64,000 nucleotides of DNA from positions 219,540 to 283,539 of the forward strand of contig FNZT01000004.1 of assembly GCA_900109435.1 (NCBI GenBank). The letters run 5' to 3'. The notes beneath the pieces were generated by a model, which was given only the letters and a program-made list of their open reading frames with translations, searched no databases and was not told where the DNA came from. Shown one piece after another: positions 57,739 through 64,000 of the stretch; positions within the stretch are counted from its first letter, which is position 1; every line of letters starts with the position of its first letter. This DNA comes from Ruminococcus sp. YRD2003. Lineage in GTDB: Bacteria > Bacillota > Clostridia > Oscillospirales > Ruminococcaceae. The translations under genes were made by a program, and so were the position numbers.

Positions 57739-59415
57739 ATGAGAAACGAGAGAATTGGCGACTACTTAGTTAGTCAGGGGCTGATCACTGAAGAACAGCT
57801 CCAGAAGGTTCTTGCGACCCAGAAGGAGTCAAATGGAGCCAAGAAGTTCGGCGACGTTGTTGTTGAGCTTGGATTTATGACCGAGATTAACTTCACTAAG
57901 GCTCTTGCAGGCAAGCTGAGAGTTCAGTACGTTGATCTCGACAATACGGACATCAACACAGACGCTGTTCAGAAGGTTCCCGAGGCTCTCGCGAGAAAGC
58001 ATACGGTAATCGCTATCGCTATTACAGGTAAGCGTCTCACTGTTGCGACAAACGACCCTGTAAACTTCATCGTTCTGGAAGATATCAAGGTATCGACAGG
58101 TATGGATACTGTTCCTGTTCTCGCTACCACTTCCGCGATAAACAAGGCTATCGGTAAGTGCTACTCCATGCAGAACGTTGACAGCGTTCTCGAGGGCGTT
58201 ACAGCTATGGCAAGCGACCTCGGCGGCCCCATGGACGAAGAGGCTAACGACCGTGTAGAGAGCGCTCCTATCGTTAAGCTCGCTACAACTATCGTTGAGA
58301 ACTCCTTCAGAGCGGACGCTACCGATATCCATATCGAGCCGTTCGACAAGTATACAAGAATTCGTATCCGTGTAAACGGTGACCTTGTTGAGCTGATGAA
58401 CATCTCCTCGGCTGTTCACAGCGCTCTCACAACACGTTTCAAGCTCATAAGCGGTATGAACATCGCCGAGAAGCGTATCCCTCAGGACGGACGTTTCACT
58501 CAGGTCGTTGACGGCACCACCCTCGATGTCCGTGTTTCGTCGCTTCCTATGGTACACGGCGAAAAGATAGTTATCCGTATCCTTTCAACAGGTCAGATAG
58601 CTCTCCGTAAGATAACAGACCTCGGTATGTCCGATTACAACTACCAGCTCTTTGAGTCGATGCTCCGTGTTCCTCACGGCGTTATCCTCGTTACAGGACC
58701 TACAGGTTCAGGTAAAACTACTACACTTTACGCGGCGCTCGGTGAGATAGCTAAGCCCAACGTAAACGTCGTTACCGTTGAGGACCCTGTCGAGAAGGCT
58801 ATCGACGGAATCAACCAGTGTCAGGTTAACCAGAAGGCAGGCATGACTTTCGCCGCTGCCCTCCGTTCTATCCTCCGTCAGGACCCTGATATCGTAATGA
58901 TCGGTGAGATGCGTGATACCGAAACTGCCGATATCGGTATCCGTGCCGCTATCACCGGACACCTTGTACTTTCCACCCTCCATACCAATGACGCTGCTTC
59001 GACTGTTGTACGTCTCGTTGATATGGGCGTTGCTCCGTACATGGTTGCTACTTCACTCATCGGCGTTATCGCTCAGCGTCTCGTTAAGGTGCTCTGTCCG
59101 AACTGTAAGAGAGCAAGGATGTCCACAGACGAGGAAAATGAGCTTATGGGTATTCCTTCATCTATCCAGATATATGAGCCTGTTGGCTGCCCTAACTGCA
59201 ACAACACGGGCTATCGCGGAAGAACCGCTATCCACGAGATCATCCACTGTACTGCTAAGGTTTCCGCTATCATTGCTGCAGGCGGCGGTAAGGAAGAGAT
59301 AGAGGCTGCTGCTAAGGCTAACGGTACAAAGCTCCTCCGCGACAACGCTTCCGAGCTTGTACAGGCAGGCGAGACTTCTATCGACGAACTCGTAAGATCC
59401 ACATTCTCTGTTTGA
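57739..59415 (+). CDS. pilB: type IV pilus extension ATPase PilB
   Basis: 558 residues powering pilus polymerisation. N-terminal GSPII_E domain, Walker A GPTGSGKT (320-327), Asp box, Walker B (DIVMIGEMRD) and His box (HLVLSTLHT), and a tetracysteine zinc site with Cys453/Cys456 and Cys484/Cys487, typical of PilB and absent from PilT. GGAGG precedes ATG 57739; the earlier in-frame TTG is not needed. Confidence 0.96.
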   Translation: MRNERIGDYLVSQGLITEEQLQKVLATQKESNGAKKFGDVVVELGFMTEINFTKALAGKLRVQYVDLDNTDINTDAVQKVPEALARKHTVIAIAITGKRLTVATNDPVNFIVLEDIKVSTGMDTVPVLATTSAINKAIGKCYSMQNVDSVLEGVTAMASDLGGPMDEEANDRVESAPIVKLATTIVENSFRADATDIHIEPFDKYTRIRIRVNGDLVELMNISSAVHSALTTRFKLISGMNIAEKRIPQDGRFTQVVDGTTLDVRVSSLPMVHGEKIVIRILSTGQIALRKITDLGMSDYNYQLFESMLRVPHGVILVTGPTGSGKTTTLYAALGEIAKPNVNVVTVEDPVEKAIDGINQCQVNQKAGMTFAAALRSILRQDPDIVMIGEMRDTETADIGIRAAITGHLVLSTLHTNDAASTVVRLVDMGVAPYMVATSLIGVIAQRLVKVLCPNCKRARMSTDEENELMGIPSSIQIYEPVGCPNCNNTGYRGRTAIHEIIHCTAKVSAIIAAGGGKEEIEAAAKANGTKLLRDNASELVQAGETSIDELVRSTFSV

Positions 59416-59447
59416 TCTACACATATATATATTAGGAGGAATACACA

Positions 59448-60569
59448 ATGGGCATTATCAATATTCATAAGATCCTTGACGAGGTTCGTCTCCTCGGCTG
59501 CTCGGACCTTCACTTCACAAACGCTATCGCTCCTGTTGTACGTCTGAACGGTACGCTCAGAACTATGCGTTCGCAGTACCCCGAAATGGACGAAGAGGAG
59601 ATACTCGACATAATCAACCAGATGACAAATGAGGCTCAGCAGACCTCTATCAATAACCACCACGATACTGACTTCTCCTTCCAGACAAAGAGCGGTTACC
59701 GTCACCGTGTAAACGTTTACTTCCAGAAGGGCAAGCCCGCTATCGCTATCCGTCTCCTCCGCAACGACATCCCTACTCTCGAGGACCTCATGCTTCCTCC
59801 CATTCTTGCGGATTTCGCTATGCGTCCCCGTGGACTCGTTCTCGTAACAGGTCCTACAGGTTCAGGTAAGTCTACCACCCTCGCGGGCATGATCGACTTC
59901 GTAAACCTCAACAGAAGTGCTCATGTTATCACAGTTGAGGATCCTATCGAGTACGTTCACGACCACAAGAGATGCATGGTAAACCAGCGTGAGATCGGCG
60001 ACGACGTTCCCAACTTCGCCCTCGCCCTCAGAGCTGCCCTCCGTGAGGACCCCGATGTTATCCTCGTAGGAGAAATGCGTGACTTCGAGACCATTCAGGC
60101 TGCTGTAACCGCTGCCGAAACAGGACATCTCGTTATGTCGACACTTCATACAACATCCGCGGCTGATACTATCAATCGTATCATCGACGTTTACCCCGAG
60201 CACCAGCAGCAGCAGATCAGAACTCAGCTCGCTAACAACCTCGTGGGTATCATCTCGCAGACCCTTATCCCCAAGAGAGACGGTACAGGACGTATCGCTG
60301 TAATGGAGATACTCAACGTTACCGACGCTATCTCCGCTATGATACGTGATAATAAGATACACCTCATCCAGTCTGCTATCCAGACAGGTAAGCAGCAGGG
60401 CATGATGTCCCTCGACCAGGAGCTTGCACGTCTTGTTTACAAGAACGTTATCAACGAGGTCGACGCGCTCGACAAGTGCCAGGACAAGCAGGAGTTCTAC
60501 CGCTTCCTCACACAGATGGGCGGTTCTCCATCGGGCGGTATGTCTACAATGCAGCAGAGTGCAGAGTAA
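59448..60569 (+). CDS. pilT: type IV pilus retraction ATPase PilT
   Basis: 373 residues. N-terminal PAS-like region, Walker A GPTGSGKS (135-142), Asp box (DPIEYVH), Walker B (DVILVGEMRD), His box (HLVMSTLHT), no zinc tetracysteine. It depolymerises pili, giving twitching motility or retraction. AGGAGG precedes ATG 59448. Presence of PilT says these pili can retract, not only adhere. Confidence 0.96.
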   Translation: MGIINIHKILDEVRLLGCSDLHFTNAIAPVVRLNGTLRTMRSQYPEMDEEEILDIINQMTNEAQQTSINNHHDTDFSFQTKSGYRHRVNVYFQKGKPAIAIRLLRNDIPTLEDLMLPPILADFAMRPRGLVLVTGPTGSGKSTTLAGMIDFVNLNRSAHVITVEDPIEYVHDHKRCMVNQREIGDDVPNFALALRAALREDPDVILVGEMRDFETIQAAVTAAETGHLVMSTLHTTSAADTINRIIDVYPEHQQQQIRTQLANNLVGIISQTLIPKRDGTGRIAVMEILNVTDAISAMIRDNKIHLIQSAIQTGKQQGMMSLDQELARLVYKNVINEVDALDKCQDKQEFYRFLTQMGGSPSGGMSTMQQSAE

Positions 60570-60577
60570 TTAACAAT

Positions 60578-60846
60578 TTGTTCACAGAATTTATCCCCTG
60601 CGTATTGCGGGGGATAATTTTTTGAAGGATTGTGAACGTCTTGTGAACAGAACAAGGTGTAGCCAATGTGTAAAAGCGGCACAGAAAATAACACCTTGTA
60701 TTTGTGGTAACAGCCGCGAAAGTGACGCACCTATGCTTTGTAACCGTTTTTTAACCTTTTTGGGCGTCTTAGAGCACTATAATATTTGGGCAAAATATTA
60801 CAAATGGTACAATTTGAAGGAATAATATTTAATTTGTTCACAGAAC
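60578..60846 (+). promoter_or_regulatory. repeated TTGTNNACAGAA sites between pilT and the major pilin
   Basis: TTGTTCACAGAAT (60578-60590), TTGTGAACAGAAC (60641-60653) and TTGTTCACAGAAC (60834-60846), plus a half-site TTGTGAAC at 60630; the first and last share the 15-base string AATTTGTTCACAGAA. The rest of the 493-base gap 60570-61062 has a terminator, an extended -10 TGGTACAAT (60805-60813) and the pilin promoter, and no gene I can support. Confidence 0.5.
60591..60623 (+). terminator. intrinsic terminator of pilB-pilT
   Basis: TTATCCCCTGC (60591-60601), 5-base loop, GCGGGGGATAA (60607-60617), then TTTTTT. Confidence 0.85.
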
Positions 60847-60941
60847 GTTGTGCATAGTGACGAAAACGACGAAAAATAAATGCCTATTTACCGTTTTGAT
60901 GTAAAAAATGAGCTTTTCGTGAATTAATTTTCGAGATTCTA

Positions 60942-60970
60942 TTGACAATTTATGAATGAAATGCTATACT
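60942..60970 (+). promoter_or_regulatory. strong promoter of the major pilin
   Basis: TTGACA (60942-60947), 17 bases, TATACT (60965-60970). The leader to the start codon is about 85 bases, A-rich, with AAAGGAGG before the ATG. Confidence 0.85.
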
Positions 60971-61062
60971 ATAATCACAGGAAAGGGAAGGGGACACAAA
61001 AAAACCCTACCCAAAATGAATCGTGCAAAAGCACAAAAAATTTATAAAGGAGGTTTTCAATC

Positions 61063-61755
61063 ATGAAAACTACAAAGAAAGGTTTTACCCTTATTGAGCT
61101 CATCGTTGTTATCGCTATCATCGGTGTTCTCGCAGCAATCCTCGTACCCACAATGCTTGGCTATGTAAAGAAGTCCAAGATCAGCTCTGCTAACTCTGCT
61201 GCTTCTTCTGTTTACAAGGCAATCAACTCTGCACTTACAGAGCTTGACGAAGAGGGCGTTGACGTAGGCGGTCTCTGGATCCTTGATTGGGACGGTCATA
61301 AGTGGGGCGCCGAGTCAAAGCTTGGCGTTGCTGCTGAGGGTAATCTTGGTCACTCTGATACGATTGGCACAGATAAGCCCTTCGACAGAAAGGTTTCCAA
61401 CTTCTTCGAGGACATCTCAAAGGAGAAGGCTGGCGCTGCTGCTATCAAGGGTGGTTCTTGCATCGCAGTTGCGGTTTGTGGTGACACAACTTACACAGGT
61501 ACATACCTTGGCGGTATCGTAAACACAGACAGCTACGAGCTTTATTCTGATGCACCTGCTACAGCTCTTAGAGATGCGGTTTGCGTAGCTTCTGGTGAGT
61601 TCAAGGCTTCTGACTGCTACACAATCACAAAGAAGAAGGCAACTTCTGTTGATAATTCTGCTAAGATCACTAACGAAGACATGAAGCTTATTGCTGGTTC
61701 AGCTTCCACAAAGGTTAAGTCTAAGCCCTCTACATGGAAGAAGTCTACAACATGA
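61063..61755 (+). CDS. major type IV pilin, cellulose-adhesion (GP25/PilA) type
   Basis: 230 residues. Prepilin signal MKTTKKG, cleavage before FTLIELIVVIAIIGVLAAILVP with Glu5; globular head with three cysteines (in GGSCIAVAVCGD and DAVCVAS) and a Lys/Ser/Thr tail. Own strong promoter, AAAGGAGG and terminator fit the most abundant pilus subunit. In Ruminococcus albus the pilin GP25 and the PilA1/PilA2 pair have been implicated in adhesion to cellulose; this gene resembles them in length and N-terminus, but identity cannot be judged here. Confidence 0.9.
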   Translation: MKTTKKGFTLIELIVVIAIIGVLAAILVPTMLGYVKKSKISSANSAASSVYKAINSALTELDEEGVDVGGLWILDWDGHKWGAESKLGVAAEGNLGHSDTIGTDKPFDRKVSNFFEDISKEKAGAAAIKGGSCIAVAVCGDTTYTGTYLGGIVNTDSYELYSDAPATALRDAVCVASGEFKASDCYTITKKKATSVDNSAKITNEDMKLIAGSASTKVKSKPSTWKKSTT

Positions 61756-61784
61756 TTTGATTAGAATATAATCTGAATCAAATA

Positions 61785-61818
61785 AAAACCTCTCTCCTCG
61801 GAGAGAGGTTTTCTTTTT
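61785..61818 (+). terminator. intrinsic terminator of the major pilin
   Basis: AAAACCTCTCTC (61785-61796), CTCG loop, GAGAGAGGTTTT (61801-61812), then CTTTTT. Read-through would supply the next gene, which starts 11 bases later. Confidence 0.9.
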
Positions 61819-61828
61819 AGGTGATTTA

Positions 61829-62983
61829 ATGGATAGAAATAAGATAACAGGTTATGTAGCGGCTGGGCTTGGCTGCGCAGCTGTAACATTTGGTATCTGC
61901 TGGTATACAATGGATTACAGTCGAAGAGACATTATTGAGCTTGGCGAAAAGATGTCGGTCGTTAATGAATGCGAAAAAGTAATGACGGAAGCCGACTACC
62001 CTTTTTCGGACAACAGTCCGATAGAATCGGCGATAAATGGATATGTTTCGGGGCTCGCAAGTGATAAATTCACATATTATACCGAATCGTCTGATGACGC
62101 TGTAAAAGAGATGACAGCTTACGTTAATACTTCGGGTACGGCGGAAGCAAGCGGATTCCAAGTTGATATCGCAGAGGATGGAAATATCCTCATTAAAGAT
62201 GTTACCGAAGGGCTCGCAGCTGATAAGCAGGGACTAAAAAAAGGCGATGTTATCACAGCTGTTGACGGTGTTTCTGTAAGTGAAGCAAAGTATGAAAACA
62301 TTGCCAATAAGCTTCTTGGAAAGAAAGATACTAAGGTCAATATTACGATAAGGCGCGGCGATGAAGAGCATGATATTGAATTCGTTCGCGATCATATGTA
62401 TAAAAATCTTATTGAGAATGAAAAAAAGCAAGGTATTGGAATTCTGAGGATAAAAAGTATTGACCAGTTTATTGGCGGACAGTTCGATCAAAGTGTCAAA
62501 GCACTCGAGGGCTGCAATAAAATAGTCATCGACCTGAGAAATAATCCCGGAGGAGACGGTGACGTCTCTATGGATTGGGCGGCTCGTCTTTGCGGTCAGG
62601 CACAGGTCACAAAGTATTACTATACAGGCAAGAAAGAGGAACTTTCGCTCGAAGGCAGAAAGGATTTTGAAGGCAAGAAGATAGTTATTCTTGTTAATGA
62701 GAATACGGCGAGTGCTGCGGAGATAATGGCAGCTAATTTAGCCCAGAATCTTGACGCTAAAACTGTCGGTACAAAGACCTTTGGTAAAGGTGTATTCCAG
62801 AACTATGCTGATTTAAGCAACGGCGGACAGCTCTGCTACGTGGCGGGAAGCTTTACTGTCGGCGACTGGGAATGCTGGCAGGGCGTCGGCATCACCCCCG
62901 ATGTGGAGGTTCCAATGGACGCTTCCCTTATCGGCACAAACGACGATATACAGCTTAAAAAAGCCATGGAGCTTCTTGACTGA
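61829..62983 (+). CDS. membrane-anchored S41 (C-terminal processing) protease
   Basis: 384 residues. One N-terminal transmembrane helix (about 7-27), a linker, a PDZ domain (about 105-190; LKKGDVITAVDGV) and an S41 peptidase domain with the Ser295-Lys320 dyad (NTASAAE, TFGKGVF) and the ITPDVEV C-terminal motif. The active site would lie outside the membrane, where pilins are held before assembly. It sits between two pilin genes with no clear promoter of its own, so it is expressed by read-through from the pilin. AGGTGA lies before ATG 61829. Confidence 0.92.
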   Translation: MDRNKITGYVAAGLGCAAVTFGICWYTMDYSRRDIIELGEKMSVVNECEKVMTEADYPFSDNSPIESAINGYVSGLASDKFTYYTESSDDAVKEMTAYVNTSGTAEASGFQVDIAEDGNILIKDVTEGLAADKQGLKKGDVITAVDGVSVSEAKYENIANKLLGKKDTKVNITIRRGDEEHDIEFVRDHMYKNLIENEKKQGIGILRIKSIDQFIGGQFDQSVKALEGCNKIVIDLRNNPGGDGDVSMDWAARLCGQAQVTKYYYTGKKEELSLEGRKDFEGKKIVILVNENTASAAEIMAANLAQNLDAKTVGTKTFGKGVFQNYADLSNGGQLCYVAGSFTVGDWECWQGVGITPDVEVPMDASLIGTNDDIQLKKAMELLD

Positions 62984-63035
62984 ATTGCACAATAAAACTA
63001 TACAAAAATTGGGCAGATTTTATGGCGATATTTTA

Positions 63036-63064
63036 TTGACAAATTGTGAACTTTTTGCTATAAT
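63036..63064 (+). promoter_or_regulatory. sigma-A promoter of the second pilin
   Basis: TTGACA (63036-63041), 17 bases, TATAAT (63059-63064): perfect consensus. A TTGTGAAC half-site (63044-63051) lies in the spacer. Confidence 0.85.
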
Positions 63065-63104
63065 ATTCTTAGCTCTAAATCATAGATAGTTGGGAGGTTG
63101 TCTT

Positions 63105-63785
63105 ATGAGGACGAAAAAGGGCTTCACCCTTATTGAGCTTATCATCGTTATCGCTATTATGGGCATTTTAGTTGGCGTTCTTATTCCTTCGTGGGGGTAT
63201 TATCTCCAGCGCAGCAAAACAAGAACCCAGAATAATAAAGCAAAGGCTATTTTCAATGCAGCTCAGACGGTCGTTACTGACCTGAATTTCTCTGAGCGCA
63301 GATATCTTGAGGCGTACAGCGCTCTTCCTTCGGGCGCTTCGGCTGAAAAGACGAATATTCTCGGTCATCTTTATTCAAATATTCCCGACAAGGATACGAC
63401 GACAGAGTGGTTCTATTACTGGGACGGAAATCAGGGATATCGTTGTGACAAAGACGGCGTGAAACTGACAAAGGATAGTTCGGGATATGGCTCTGATTTT
63501 ACATCTCTTGCAATTGCTGAGTGGGATGAGAAGATCGGAAATGCTATAAAGAAAATTGTTGACGATGACATGGTATATAAGTTCTATGTTAAGGACTATA
63601 AGGTACAGTCAGTCGCATCGGCTCGCTATGATAAGGATAAGTTTATAGGCGCATATCCGATATCTTTGGATAAGGTGGACGAATACGGCAAATATGATGC
63701 TGATGATTTAAGAGATATAAGAGTCCAGGAACAGGATATGACTTACTTCGACCTTGACGTTGACGATATCAAGAAGACCACATGA
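63105..63785 (+). CDS. second type IV pilin
   Basis: 226 residues; prepilin signal MRTKKG, cleavage before FTLIELIIVIAIMGILVGVLIPSW with Glu5. The first 30 mature residues closely follow the major pilin, the head is different and acidic with a Tyr/Asp-rich end. ATG 63105 has GGGAGGT upstream. With the first pilin it forms a two-pilin arrangement as in the R. albus pilA1-pilA2 locus, but here separated by a protease gene. Confidence 0.9.
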   Translation: MRTKKGFTLIELIIVIAIMGILVGVLIPSWGYYLQRSKTRTQNNKAKAIFNAAQTVVTDLNFSERRYLEAYSALPSGASAEKTNILGHLYSNIPDKDTTTEWFYYWDGNQGYRCDKDGVKLTKDSSGYGSDFTSLAIAEWDEKIGNAIKKIVDDDMVYKFYVKDYKVQSVASARYDKDKFIGAYPISLDKVDEYGKYDADDLRDIRVQEQDMTYFDLDVDDIKKTT

Positions 63786-63800
63786 CGAATCGACAGATTT

Positions 63801-63824
63801 AGCGCAGCTTCGGCTGCGCTTTTT
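63801..63824 (+). terminator. intrinsic terminator of the second pilin
   Basis: AGCGCAGC (63801-63808), TTCG tetraloop, GCTGCGCT (63813-63820), then TTTTG. Confidence 0.9.
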
Positions 63825-63884
63825 GTTTGCAGATGAATGGTAATAATAGCTAAAAAAACTTTGGAATTGCTGTGATTCTTTTAG

Positions 63885-64000
63885 TTGACAAACCGCAAAT
63901 AGCGTGCTATAATAATTAAGTCGCCGCGAGAGAGTGTGACGGCACAGCATCTTGAAAATTGAACAATGCTAAGAAAAAGTAACGACCCTTGAGATTCCTT
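63885..64000 (+). promoter_or_regulatory. promoter and leader of a probable rRNA operon, cut by the window end
   Basis: TTGACA (63885-63890), 17 bases, TATAAT (63908-63913): perfect consensus. Downstream, CTTGAAAATTGAACAATG (63952-63969) resembles the conserved CTTTGAAAACTGAACA-type leader found before 16S rRNA in Firmicutes. The 16S gene itself would lie beyond the window, so this call rests on leader resemblance. Confidence 0.6.

Noticed and set aside
60622-60825. 67-codon ORF downstream of pilT
   Set aside because: Begins with TTG in the U tract of the pilBT terminator, has no Shine-Dalgarno and crosses the repeated regulatory sites.

Overview
The window looks like the chromosome of a low-GC Gram-positive, cellulose-degrading gut or rumen bacterium of the Ruminococcus group (Oscillospiraceae). 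The evidence is a GH5 cellulase and an LRR surface protein that both end in type I dockerins, long poly-threonine linkers, a type IV pilus locus whose major pilin resembles the Ruminococcus albus cellulose-adhesion pilin (GP25/PilA type), spoVS and spoVAD/AE sporulation genes, and many near-consensus sigma-A promoters (TTGACA-17-TATAAT). No outer-membrane genes, tRNA genes or CRISPR array were seen. Species is not determined.

Layout. 1-302: 3' end of an unidentified coiled-coil protein. 371-7742: F1Fo ATP synthase operon with three oddities: two c-subunit genes encoding identical proteins, a delta-alpha fusion (atpH-atpA as one ORF), and a flavin-type small gene plus a palindrome cluster lying between gamma and beta. 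7743-10403: secD-secF, followed by a compact structured RNA resembling 6S RNA (10408-10527) and a MITE-like hairpin element (10554-10733). 10821-11603: lipoprotein. 11646-16785 (minus): polysaccharide export operon (DUF4214-like, two-domain glycosyltransferase, ABC-2 permease, ABC ATPase, CPCC protein). 17016-19256: GH5 cellulase with dockerin. 19340-20445: divergent pair of zinc-ribbon proteins. 20490-26267: a TetR repressor with three palindromic operators, an MMPL/RND transporter and a very large secreted Leu-Gly heptad-repeat protein. 26340-29808 (minus): two overlapping membrane-anchored BspA-type LRR genes. 30118-36940: membrane GDPD phosphodiesterase, spoVS, ymdB-like phosphodiesterase, polyphosphate kinase with a histone-like basic tail, uridine-kinase-like protein. 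37172-38174: two genes of phage-structural appearance. 38218-42492 (minus): proS and an LRR/dockerin surface protein. 42780-47621: lone MazF-type toxin, CPBP protease, spoVAD-spoVAE, asnB.

48112-63785 is a complete Gram-positive type IV pilus locus: pilC, a pilM-pilN fusion, pilO, a 1047-residue PilX-like protein, two minor pilins, pilD (opposite strand), pilB, pilT, the major pilin, an S41 protease and another pilin. After its last terminator lies a consensus promoter and a leader typical of an rRNA operon, cut by the window end.

How the parts may work together (inference): the secreted products (dockerin cellulase, dockerin LRR protein, LRR membrane proteins, exported glycan and cellulose-adhesion pili) form a surface apparatus for binding and degrading plant fibre, exported through Sec including the SecDF encoded here. 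The features I would look at first are the atpHA fusion, the pilus locus with its 1047-residue PilX-like protein, built-in S41 protease and repeated TTGTNNACAGAAC sites, the TetR/MMPL/heptad-rod unit, and the spoVAD leader hairpin that buries its own ribosome-binding site.
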